Source: an uncultured Collinsella sp. | GTDB lineage: Bacteria; Actinomycetota; Coriobacteriia; Coriobacteriales; Coriobacteriaceae | Assembly (NCBI GenBank): GCA_902479075.1 | Contig: CABSNK010000034.1 | Coordinates: 1-11,166 of the forward strand | Length of the DNA: 11,166 nucleotides | Reading direction: 5' to 3' | Shown here: positions 1 through 5,990 of the stretch, piece by piece | Numbering within the stretch: position 1 is the first letter of the stretch | How the letters are laid out: each line of letters starts with the position of its first letter | The notes under the pieces: generated by a model | The model's input: only the letters and a program-made list of their open reading frames with translations | Databases searched by the model: none | Told to the model about the DNA's origin: nothing | Translations under genes and position numbers: made by a program

Positions 1-51
1 CGACCTCCGACGTGACAGGCCGGCGCTCTAACCAAACTGAGCTAACTCCCC
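1..51 (-). tRNA. tRNA-Asp (anticodon GTC), 3' part cut by window edge
   Basis: The reverse complement starts at 51 with a GGGGAGT acceptor strand, then TA, D-stem GCTC, a D-loop containing GG, and GAGC. The anticodon arm CCGGC-CTGTCAC-GTCGG carries anticodon GTC (plus-strand positions 14-16), which reads aspartate codons. The variable loop follows and the T-arm and 3' acceptor strand lie beyond the left edge. The anticodon stem pairs with one G-U. The fold and identity bases match bacterial tRNA-Asp closely. A candidate promoter sits about 40 bases upstream. Confidence 0.93.
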
Positions 52-97
52 AGGCAGTCGTTCGCGTTTGTTTCCGCTCGCGTGCGCTGCGGGGATT

Positions 98-127
98 AGT
101 ATACACAGAAGTCTGTCCGCCGCGCAA
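98..127 (-). promoter_or_regulatory. candidate sigma-70-type promoter of tRNA-Asp
   Basis: On the minus strand a TTGCGC box (127-122) is separated by 18 bases from TATACT (103-98). The expected transcription start would be near 91, giving a leader of about 40 bases before the tRNA 5' end at 51. The -10 box matches the consensus at five of six positions; the -35 box keeps only the TTG core. The call rests on position and motif only. Confidence 0.5.
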
Positions 128-128
128 C

Positions 129-146
129 AACTTTTTTGAAAAAGTT
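129..146. repeat. short A/T-rich hairpin next to the large inverted repeat
   Basis: AACTTTTT (129-136) and AAAAAGTT (139-146) pair with only two bases between them. It lies 14 bases outside the left arm of the 39-bp inverted repeat and just upstream of the tRNA -35 box. It could be part of a terminator-like end of that element; I can assign no function with certainty. Confidence 0.4.
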
Positions 147-159
147 TTTCGGTCCCTCC

Positions 160-304
160 GGGAGGGTCTCCGGGGCCGGCTGGCGCGGGTTGAGTTTGCT
201 GCTCTACAGTCCTGCGCAAGACGGAAAGCACATTAAGTGCTTTCCTTTGCGTGCGGAACTCGCGACAAACTCAACCCGCGCCAGCCGGCCCCGGAGACCC
301 TCCC
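160..304. repeat. 39-bp perfect inverted repeat forming a giant hairpin
   Basis: The arm at 160-198 is exactly the reverse complement of the arm at 266-304 (39 of 39). The 67-base interior holds a second nested hairpin: a 9-bp perfect stem (223-231 with 237-245) closed by a 5-base loop, extended outward by CGCAA/TTGCG (215-219 with 247-251) after a small internal loop. No open frame inside looks like a protein, and I see no transposase. The layout resembles a non-autonomous palindromic repeat or MITE-like element. A very stable structured RNA or a remnant of an inverted duplication are alternatives. It fills the centre of the 409-base gap between the tRNA and the phosphoesterase gene. Confidence 0.85.
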
Positions 305-418
305 TGCCGTCACTTGCTTCAAAGACTTTGTTCCTCGCCGCTTCCGCGGCTCGAGGTCCCCGTTCTCCTCGGCGGGGTTGTCTAAGATTGTTGTTGAACT
401 TCGGCCTTTGGCTCAAAG

Positions 419-453
419 AAAAACGGGAGATGCGATCTGCATCCCCCGTTTTT
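419..453 (-). terminator. intrinsic terminator after the metallophosphoesterase gene (bidirectional in form)
   Basis: AAAAACGGG (419-427) pairs with CCCGTTTTT (445-453), and an inner GATGC/GCATC stem (429-433 with 439-443) extends the hairpin above a small mismatch. It begins 8 bases after the stop codon of the phosphoesterase gene. Read on the minus strand, the hairpin ends in a run of five T. The symmetric A and T tracts mean it could also stop transcription coming from the left. Confidence 0.85.
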
Positions 454-460
454 GTTGCAC

Positions 461-928
461 CTACTCTAGGTCAATAAATTTGATGCTCAGAATCTTGCCG
501 TCCTTGACAAGCATTCTGGCCATGGTGGGGCCTCGGGTGCCTCTTGGATAGCTGGCACTGCCTGGGTTGAGGACCAGGCAGCGACCCACTTGGGCTTCTT
601 TGGTTACGTGGGTGTGGCCGTTGATGGCTACGTCTACGGATCCAACCGGGAGGTCTTCACGGTAGTGGGCTACGGCGAACTTGAGGCCTTCGTAGGTAAA
701 GAGCGCCAAGCGGTCCACATCGGGGCCGTAGTCGCGGTAGTAGTCGTTATTGCCCAGCACCGCTCGCACAGGGGCGATGGTGCGCAGGTGCTCGTAGTCC
801 ATCTCCGACGTTAGGTCGCCGGCATGGATAATCAGATCCGCACCCTTAAGCTCGTCCAAGAGCGCAGGCGAAAGATAGCCGTGGGTGTCCGAGATAATGT
901 CGATACGCTTGGCGCTTGCGCTGTTCAT
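461..928 (-). CDS. YfcE/MJ0936-like metallophosphoesterase (calcineurin-like fold)
   Basis: A 155-residue cytosolic phosphodiesterase/phosphatase of the small YfcE-type family, which uses two divalent metals. Metal-ligand motifs appear in the expected order: D14-x-H16 in ISDTHG, D38 in HAGDLT, N60 in LGNND, H88 in VAHYRE, and H105/H107 in NGHTH. The length is close to the family's usual 155-190 residues. H88 lies in a less typical context than the usual THGH. The frame is open up to 967, but that upstream ATG lies inside the terminator hairpin of the preceding gene. The ATG at 928 has an AAGGG ribosome binding site a few bases ahead and is preferred. The gene follows the LytTR regulator after a terminator, with no obvious promoter between. 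The family is well supported; the natural substrate is unknown. Confidence 0.9.
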   Translation of the reverse strand: MNSASAKRIDIISDTHGYLSPALLDELKGADLIIHAGDLTSEMDYEHLRTIAPVRAVLGNNDYYRDYGPDVDRLALFTYEGLKFAVAHYREDLPVGSVDVAINGHTHVTKEAQVGRCLVLNPGSASYPRGTRGPTMARMLVKDGKILSIKFIDLE

Positions 929-965
929 GGGATCCCTTCCGCAAAACGATTTGGTGCATTCATGC

Positions 966-1015
966 AAAAAGCCCCACGGCTCCGCAGACGATTTTGGTCT
1001 ACAGGGCTGCGGGGC
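966..1015 (-). terminator. intrinsic terminator after LytTR regulator 1
   Basis: On the minus strand a 19-position stem (1015-997 with 989-971) has two mismatches and three G-U pairs, closed by a 7-base loop and followed by TTTTT (970-966). It begins 8 bases beyond the regulator stop codon. It lies only 37 bases upstream of the phosphoesterase start, so that gene is expressed either by read-through or from a promoter inside this structure. Confidence 0.8.
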
Positions 1016-1022
1016 CGGTGTG

Positions 1023-1739
1023 CTAGAGGCTCAGGGCCTTTTTGAGCGGTACGACGCGACGGCGCGAAACCGGTACGCGTTCGTCGACGCCCGTAATGCC
1101 CAGCTGGATAGCGCCAGAGGGAACCGTCTCGACGTCGGTGACACATGCCAAGTTGACGATATAGCGGCGGTGAACGCGGAAGAAGCCAAAGTCGCAGAGC
1201 TTGGCCTCGAACTGTGCCAGAGAGGTCGTCGACAAAAAGCGGTCATCGACCGTATAAATACAGGAGTAATCGTCCTTGGCCATAATAAAGCGAATGTCGT
1301 CCACGGGAATGAGGACCTTGCGACCGCCCTTTTCCACCGGGATGCGCTCGATGGTCACCTTGCTGTCCGTGACAGGCTTGGCGCGTTGCATAACCTTATC
1401 GATCGCTCGATCCAGGCGAGCCTCCTCGACCGGCTTCATCAGATAGTCGACGGCATCCACATCAAACGCCTCGACCGCATGATCGCTGTACGCGGTCACA
1501 AACACGATCGACGGCGGATTCTTGAGCTTATGCAGTGCCTCGGCAAGTTGCAGACCCGAAGCGCCAGGCATCGAGATATCGAGGAACACAACATCGACGC
1601 GGCTCTCCATAAGCATCTCGATGGCGGAGCGAACGCTCGACGCTTCTGTGATCGTGCCGATCTTGCCCGTCTGCTCGAGCAAGAAGCGAAGTTCCGAACG
1701 GGCCGGGGCCTCATCATCCACAATCATTGCACGCAGCAT
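1023..1739 (-). CDS. LytTR-family response regulator (system 1)
   Basis: A 238-residue two-component response regulator of the LytR/AgrA/AlgR type. It is expected to be phosphorylated by its cognate kinase and to bind direct-repeat DNA sites. The receiver domain (about 3-120) shows acidic pocket D8-D9, phospho-acceptor D54 in VFLDISMPG, T82 in FVTAY and K102 in MKPVEE. The LytTR domain (about 133-238) has the RVHRRYIVNL block and the terminal VPVSRRR motif. I chose the ATG at 1739, with GAAAGG about ten bases upstream; a TTG 21 bases further out (1760) is less likely. It lies 72 bases downstream of kinase 1 and ends at a strong terminator, so it is the last gene of the glycosyltransferase-kinase-regulator unit. 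Its closest relative in the window is the regulator at 7028-7762. Confidence 0.95.
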   Translation of the reverse strand: MLRAMIVDDEAPARSELRFLLEQTGKIGTITEASSVRSAIEMLMESRVDVVFLDISMPGASGLQLAEALHKLKNPPSIVFVTAYSDHAVEAFDVDAVDYLMKPVEEARLDRAIDKVMQRAKPVTDSKVTIERIPVEKGGRKVLIPVDDIRFIMAKDDYSCIYTVDDRFLSTTSLAQFEAKLCDFGFFRVHRRYIVNLACVTDVETVPSGAIQLGITGVDERVPVSRRRVVPLKKALSL

Positions 1740-1754
1740 AGGGATAAAACCTTT

Positions 1755-1788
1755 CGTCAACTAACTACGTCGGGCATCCGCCAACTAG
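1755..1788 (-). promoter_or_regulatory. two LytTR-consensus-like half-sites between kinase 1 and regulator 1
   Basis: On the minus strand CTAGTTGGCG (1788-1779) and TTAGTTGACG (1764-1755) are direct repeats. They fit 8 and 9 of 10 positions of the general LytTR half-site pattern [TA][AC][CA]GTTN[AG][TC]G. They are separated by 14 bases, slightly more than the usual 12-13. The second copy overlaps the ribosome-binding region of the regulator gene. Internal autoregulation is possible but speculative. Confidence 0.25.
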
Positions 1789-1811
1789 CGTTAAACCCGT
1801 AACCTATTATT

Positions 1812-3155
1812 CTACTCTTGAATGTCGAAGATGCTCTCCGACAAATCGAGATGCAGGAGCACTTTAGTGCCCTTGCCCGGGGCCGATTCGACGCGCGTAT
1901 AGGAGTGCGGTCCATAAAAGCGATGGATGCGCTCCGAAATATTGTGCATGGCCACACCGGCGCCGCCGCCCTGCGGGGAGCTGGCGTCGGGACGGGCGGA
2001 GCGTTCGTCAAACAGTCTGGCAGCGGTGCCTTCGTCCATGCCCACGCCGTTATCGGCGACCACAATCAAAATCGCATCTTCGCCATCCCTGTGGACCGAC
2101 ACGTCGATCCTCAGTGCATCGTCGTCGCCCATACCATGGCGCACGGCATTCTCGACGATTGGCTGGATTACAAATGCCGGCACCAGCGTGTCCTCGACGT
2201 CCTCGGACACGTCGAAGGTCGCCAGCACGCGATCCTCGCCAAAGCGCGCCTTCTCAAACGTCAGGTAGCGCTTGGTCTGCGCGACCTCGCGCGACACGGG
2301 AATGAGCGAGCCCGAATTGTCGAGTGTGGCGCGATAGAACGAGGAGAACTCGCGCAGCAGCTCGCGGGCGCGCAGCGGATCGGTACGCGTAAACGACGCG
2401 ATGGTGTTGAGCGTGTTGAACAGAAAATGCGGGTTGATCTGCGCCTGCAGGGCACGCACCTCGGCACGGGCCGTGAGCTCCTTTTGCACCTCGAGCTCGT
2501 GGATGGCGAGCTGCGTGGACAGGATCTCGGCAAAACCCGAGGCAAGCGCGTACTGAGTGCGGTCGACGGCACGCGGGGTCTTGTAGTAGAACTTGAGCGT
2601 ACCGACGGTGCGGTCGCCCACCTTGATGGGCGCGATGATACCGGCAGGAACCTGGTTGTGCGAGCCATCCGCACCCACGACGTCCACCACGCGATTGAAC
2701 GACTGGACGATACCGTGCTCGATGACGTAGCGCGTGGCAAGTGTGTGGATGGGCGAATCGGGCAGCAGCTTTTCCTCGAACTCGCCCGCGCAGGCCAGCA
2801 CGTTGCTCTCGTCGGTGATGGCAACCGTCATGGCACGCGTCTCGGGCAAAATGCGCTGGCACACCAGACGCGCCGACTCCTGCGTCAGACCGCCTTTGAT
2901 GTCCTCGAGCATGGCAGAGGCCACCGAGAGCGTCTCTTCGGTGTACTGCGAACGCACCGAATCGGGATTGAGCGTCAAATAGATAAAAATGCACAGAAAG
3001 ATGCACAGCAGTGCGCAGGCGACCACGGTCGCGATCGGCTCGATTCCAGTCGCCAGGGCAAAAATAAAGTACACCAGCACGCAAATGGCGCAGACAACGG
3101 CGATCACGCGAAAGATTGATATTGAATTATCGCGCTGGGCGCGGCGGTCGATCAT
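1812..3155 (-). CDS. LytS-type sensor histidine kinase (system 1)
   Basis: A 447-residue membrane sensor kinase that should autophosphorylate on histidine and pass phosphate to the adjacent LytTR regulator. Two hydrophobic helices (about 15-36 and 41-62) are followed by a cytosolic GAF-like region (about 75-220) with the conserved block PAGIIAPIKVGDRTVGTL. A coiled linker leads to the His_kinase motif QINPHFLFN, with H243 as phospho-acceptor. The HATPase part has N-box IVENAVRHG (N336), DNGVGM (368-373) and GGGAGVAMHN (396-405). The sensor portion is short compared with classical LytS/BtsS proteins, which carry a five- or six-helix LYT region. The ATG at 3155 overlaps the stop of the upstream glycosyltransferase (ATGA), with GGAGGGG as ribosome binding site inside that gene, so translation is probably coupled. 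The signal is unknown. Confidence 0.94.
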   Translation of the reverse strand: MIDRRAQRDNSISIFRVIAVVCAICVLVYFIFALATGIEPIATVVACALLCIFLCIFIYLTLNPDSVRSQYTEETLSVASAMLEDIKGGLTQESARLVCQRILPETRAMTVAITDESNVLACAGEFEEKLLPDSPIHTLATRYVIEHGIVQSFNRVVDVVGADGSHNQVPAGIIAPIKVGDRTVGTLKFYYKTPRAVDRTQYALASGFAEILSTQLAIHELEVQKELTARAEVRALQAQINPHFLFNTLNTIASFTRTDPLRARELLREFSSFYRATLDNSGSLIPVSREVAQTKRYLTFEKARFGEDRVLATFDVSEDVEDTLVPAFVIQPIVENAVRHGMGDDDALRIDVSVHRDGEDAILIVVADNGVGMDEGTAARLFDERSARPDASSPQGGGAGVAMHNISERIHRFYGPHSYTRVESAPGKGTKVLLHLDLSESIFDIQE

Positions 3156-4339
3156 TCAGTCCCCTCCAGGATGCTGGTCAGTTGTGCGTCGCGCCAGAGT
3201 CCGTCCATGATCTTGGGCCAGAAGCTCTGGAAACGCAGGTAGCTTGCGGCGTTTTGGCGCGCGTAGGTCTTGGCTTCGTCAATACCGTGACGCCAAATGC
3301 GCAGGTATCCCTCGTGCTCGCGGGTAAACATGCTGCGAACCATGGCGGTCTTGCGCACGCGATCGTCGAGCTCGCGCGAAATCCACGGGCCCGGATAGGG
3401 CATGAGTGACGCGGCCGTGACGGGAACGAGCTCCTGCTGGTGCGCGGCAAATGTCAGCTTGGCACGCTCGTAGTACCAACGGTACACATCCTGCATAAAG
3501 CGCGGCGCGCGCTTCTCGGACTCGGGCGGCAGGTGACGAACGACCCACTCGTTGTCAAACCACACGTCGTAGCCAAACATGCGCATGTTAAAGAGGTAAT
3601 CTAGGTCCTCGCCTCGGGTGATAAACGGGTCAAACGCCACACGGGTAAAGGCGCGGGCATGAAGCGCCACAAGGCCGCCGCACACGTAGTTTGAACGCGA
3701 GATACGGGTGCCCGAGAGCGCCTTTTTCATCCAGCGATTAAACTCGATGCGTTTGGTCCACCAACGATGGCAAATGCCCACCTTGTCTGTGGGCGCCAAC
3801 GGCGATCCGTCTCGATCGTAAAAGTAACCGCTCTTAACCAAAATCGGCAGGCCTTGACGCGTCTGCTGGCCCAGTGCATAGGTCGCGCGCTTCATAAAGT
3901 CGGCATCGGTTACGGTCTCGTCGTCATCCAAAAAGACAACGGCATCGTGGCCGAGCACCGCAGCGCAGGCAAGCCCCATATTGCGAATGGCGCCGTATCC
4001 GCGCAGACTCACGCACTCGCCCGAGCCCTTGGGAGCAATCTGCGCCACACGGTCGGCGATACGCGATGCCTGGGTGTTGGTAACCACGGTGACCTTGAGC
4101 GTAGGGTGCGCGTCGACGATTTCGTGGACGCGCTTCGACACATCAGCCGTGACCGAGATGGGGCAGACCACCAAAAGGATAATCCTCGGAATGTCGTGCA
4201 CCTGCTCGAGCGAGGCCAGGCAGCGGTCGAGCTCGGGATTGGCGGCATTGAGCTTCGTCGAGTGGTCATAGACGCCGGGAGCGTTTGCATGGGCATCATC
4301 GTCTGCCCAATATGTTGGAATCACAACCGTGGCGTTCAT
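3152..4339 (-). CDS. family 2-like glycosyltransferase
   Basis: A 395-residue predicted glycosyltransferase of the GT-A fold. The N-terminal strand ATVVIPTYW, the nucleotide-sugar/metal motif FLDDDE (137-141, an extended DxD), a preceding GAIRNMGL block (116-123) and the acceptor-side GEDLDY motif (243-248) are typical of GT2-like enzymes. The C-terminal 130 residues are rich in W, Y and R and match no domain I recognise. There is no signal peptide or clear membrane helix, so it is probably a cytosolic or peripheral enzyme using nucleotide-sugar donors. The frame is open to 4423, but the ATG at 4339 starts the family core and has GGGAGGG just upstream. It is the first gene of the unit that continues into kinase 1 and regulator 1. 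That suggests a link between glycan or envelope synthesis and this signalling system. Donor and acceptor are unknown. Confidence 0.85.
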   Translation of the reverse strand: MNATVVIPTYWADDDAHANAPGVYDHSTKLNAANPELDRCLASLEQVHDIPRIILLVVCPISVTADVSKRVHEIVDAHPTLKVTVVTNTQASRIADRVAQIAPKGSGECVSLRGYGAIRNMGLACAAVLGHDAVVFLDDDETVTDADFMKRATYALGQQTRQGLPILVKSGYFYDRDGSPLAPTDKVGICHRWWTKRIEFNRWMKKALSGTRISRSNYVCGGLVALHARAFTRVAFDPFITRGEDLDYLFNMRMFGYDVWFDNEWVVRHLPPESEKRAPRFMQDVYRWYYERAKLTFAAHQQELVPVTAASLMPYPGPWISRELDDRVRKTAMVRSMFTREHEGYLRIWRHGIDEAKTYARQNAASYLRFQSFWPKIMDGLWRDAQLTSILEGTE

Positions 4340-4359
4340 GCTTTCCCTCCCTGCAGCAC

Positions 4360-4396
4360 AAAAAACGGGACGCCGCCAAACACAGGCGACGCCCCG
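4360..4396 (-). terminator. intrinsic terminator or leader attenuator upstream of the glycosyltransferase gene
   Basis: On the minus strand a 12-bp stem (4396-4385 with 4377-4366, two G-U pairs) has a 7-base loop and is followed directly by TTTTTT (4365-4360). It lies 115 bases beyond the MFS stop codon but only 20 bases before the glycosyltransferase ATG. It may simply end the MFS transcript. If the glycosyltransferase promoter lies in the 4400-4510 gap, it would sit in that transcript's leader and act as an attenuator. Confidence 0.85.
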
Positions 4397-4412
4397 CGAC
4401 CTAGCTGATTCC

Positions 4413-4418
4413 ATCATA
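4413..4418 (-). promoter_or_regulatory. candidate -10 box for the glycosyltransferase-kinase-regulator operon
   Basis: TATGAT on the minus strand matches five of six -10 positions and would place the transcription start near 4406, just before the hairpin at 4360-4396. No good -35 box is found at 16-18 bases; a TTGCGA (4445-4440) sits at 21 bases, which is too far. Activator-dependent initiation would fit but is not shown. Confidence 0.25.
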
Positions 4419-4447
4419 CCCACTTGGGCAAATCATTGCTCGCAAGT

Positions 4448-4463
4448 CGCAATGTTTATTGCG
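4448..4463. repeat. 16-base inverted repeat upstream of the system 1 operon
   Basis: CGCAAT (4448-4453) and ATTGCG (4458-4463) are perfect inverted repeats around a 4-base centre. They lie 30 bases upstream of the candidate -10 box and 47 bases past the MFS stop. The site could be an operator for a dimeric regulator. It has no following T run, so it does not look like a terminator. Confidence 0.3.
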
Positions 4464-4510
4464 GATAACCCCAAAAGAGTACCGCGGACAGACACAATAG
4501 CCGCTCGCTC

Positions 4511-5770
4511 CTATGCGGCATGCTCTGCCGCCCGAGTCATGCGGGACAGGCGGACCAGCAGCACAAAGCCAACGACCAGCAGCACGCCAATGGAAAGGAC
4601 GCCCAGCGACGGGTTGCCGGTCAGCGAGGTGACGACCGACACCAGGAAGGTGCCCATGACGCTTGCATAGCGACCAAAGATGTCAAAGAAGCCGTAGTAC
4701 TCGTTGGATTTTTCCTTAGGGATAATGCGGCCAAAGTAGCTACGGCTGAGCGCCTGCACGCCGCCCTGGAACAGACCGACCATAATGGCAAGCACCCAGA
4801 ACTCAAAGGCAGTCTTTAGGAAGAACGCGGCGAACAGAACAATACCCATGTAGGCGGCGACGGCCACCAGGATCATGTTGAGCGTGCCCACGCGTCCGGC
4901 GAGCTTGCCGTAGATGATGGCGGACGGGAAGGCCACGAACTGCGTAACGAGCAGCGCCAGGACCAGCTGCGTCGAATCGATGCCCAAAGCCGAGCCGTAA
5001 CTGGTGGCCATGGAAATGACCGTGTGGACGCCATCGATATAGAAGAAGAACGCGACCATGTAGACCAGCACGGTCTTGTTGTGGGCGATCTCGCGCATGG
5101 TGTGTCCGACCTCGGAAAACACACCGCCCACGATGTGGCCGATAGTGTCCTCGGGACCGCGCTCGCGACCGTACTTTTGCTTATAGGTGCGAATGAGCGG
5201 CAGGGTAAAGATGAGCCACCAGGCACCAGTGATGATAAACGACAGACGCGTTGCCAACATGGTGGGGACGCCAAGAGCGGGACCACCCATGATAAGCGCC
5301 AGGCAGATGATGAACGGCACGGTGGAACCGATGTAGCCCCAGGCATAGCCCGAGCTGGACACGGCGTCCATGCGCTCGTCGGTGGTAATGTCAGGCAGCA
5401 TGGCGTCGTAGAACGTCATAGAAGAGTTAAGGCCGATGGTGCACAGCACGTACACGGTCAAAAATGCCATGGCGGACATTGGGATAGCCTGCGCCAGGCA
5501 AAGCACCAGGCCTGTGAGGAAGAAGCCCAAGAAGAACTTGATCTTGTTGCCGGCGTAATCGGCAAGCGCGCCCAGAATGGGCATGAGCATGGCAATGACC
5601 AGCGAGGCGATCGTCTGAGCGTTGCCCCAAGCGACCACCAGGTCTGCCGAGGAAGCACCGGTATTGATGGCGTTAAAGTAGATGGGCACCACCGAGGTAT
5701 TGAGCAACACGAGGGCCGAATTGCCCACGTCGTACATAACCCAGTTACGCTCGAGCTTGGTGTATTTCAT
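4511..5770 (-). CDS. MFS permease, UMF1/Atg22-like family
   Basis: A 419-residue integral membrane transporter with about twelve hydrophobic helices (first near 17-34, then 52-73, 78-96, 100-116, 146-164, 177-194, 235-258, 270-289, 298-318, 324-342, 368-385 and 388-408). UMF1/vacuole-effluxer-like signatures are visible: YDVGNSA near residue 13, FYDAMLPDI at 120-128, SSSGYAWGYIGS at 138-149, and the strongly conserved block around QALSRSYFGRIIP (339-351) followed by EYYGFFDIFGRYAS. Length and topology are normal for the family. In yeast the related Atg22 exports amino acids from the vacuole, but bacterial substrates are mostly unknown. The ATG at 5770 has AAGGGG eight bases upstream. It stands alone: 220 bases separate it from the phospholipase-like gene, and a terminator-like hairpin follows. 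Confidence 0.92.
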   Translation of the reverse strand: MKYTKLERNWVMYDVGNSALVLLNTSVVPIYFNAINTGASSADLVVAWGNAQTIASLVIAMLMPILGALADYAGNKIKFFLGFFLTGLVLCLAQAIPMSAMAFLTVYVLCTIGLNSSMTFYDAMLPDITTDERMDAVSSSGYAWGYIGSTVPFIICLALIMGGPALGVPTMLATRLSFIITGAWWLIFTLPLIRTYKQKYGRERGPEDTIGHIVGGVFSEVGHTMREIAHNKTVLVYMVAFFFYIDGVHTVISMATSYGSALGIDSTQLVLALLVTQFVAFPSAIIYGKLAGRVGTLNMILVAVAAYMGIVLFAAFFLKTAFEFWVLAIMVGLFQGGVQALSRSYFGRIIPKEKSNEYYGFFDIFGRYASVMGTFLVSVVTSLTGNPSLGVLSIGVLLVVGFVLLVRLSRMTRAAEHAA

Positions 5771-5908
5771 GGACAGGGCCCCTTCGTATTCGCCCGATAT
5801 GCAGTTAGTTCATCGTACCCCAATTGCACAGAAGCGCTGGTAAGGATTCGGCAAAGGGACAGGAGCGGTCATACGGACACGCAGGGCGAAACACCATCCC
5901 ATCAAAGC

Positions 5909-5975
5909 AGTTGCGGTGAAATAGTTCCCGCTTAGCCCTCCGGGGGCTTCATTCAGGAACTATTCCACCGCAACT
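5909..5975. repeat. 20-bp inverted repeat (long stem-loop) between the phospholipase-like and MFS genes
   Basis: The arms at 5909-5928 and 5956-5975 are reverse complements with a single difference at base 11. The 27-base loop contains a small AGCCC/GGGCT stem. It begins 15 bases beyond the stop of the phospholipase-like gene on the minus strand, the place for a terminator, but no T run follows on either strand. It could be a processing or stability hairpin, or one copy of a dispersed intergenic palindromic repeat. Confidence 0.8.
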
Positions 5976-5990
5976 TATTGAAACGGTTTG

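Noticed and set aside
136..551. Several small open frames on both strands in the tRNA-phosphoesterase gap
   Set aside because: They run through the inverted-repeat arms and the terminator, give Arg/Ser/Pro-rich translations and lack ribosome sites; the stretch is best treated as non-coding.
929..967. Upstream in-frame ATG extending the phosphoesterase by 13 codons
   Set aside because: It lies at the foot of the terminator hairpin of the preceding gene, and the family core begins after the ATG at 928, which has its own ribosome site.
1818..3119. Long plus-strand open frame opposite kinase 1
   Set aside because: The translation is rich in R, H and D with no fold, as expected for the antisense frame of a GC-rich gene; kinase motifs on the minus strand are complete.
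5812..5840. Promoter for the MFS gene
   Set aside because: A TACGAT box exists on the minus strand at 5817-5812, but the hexamer 17 bases upstream (CCAGCG) does not resemble a -35 box, so I do not annotate it.
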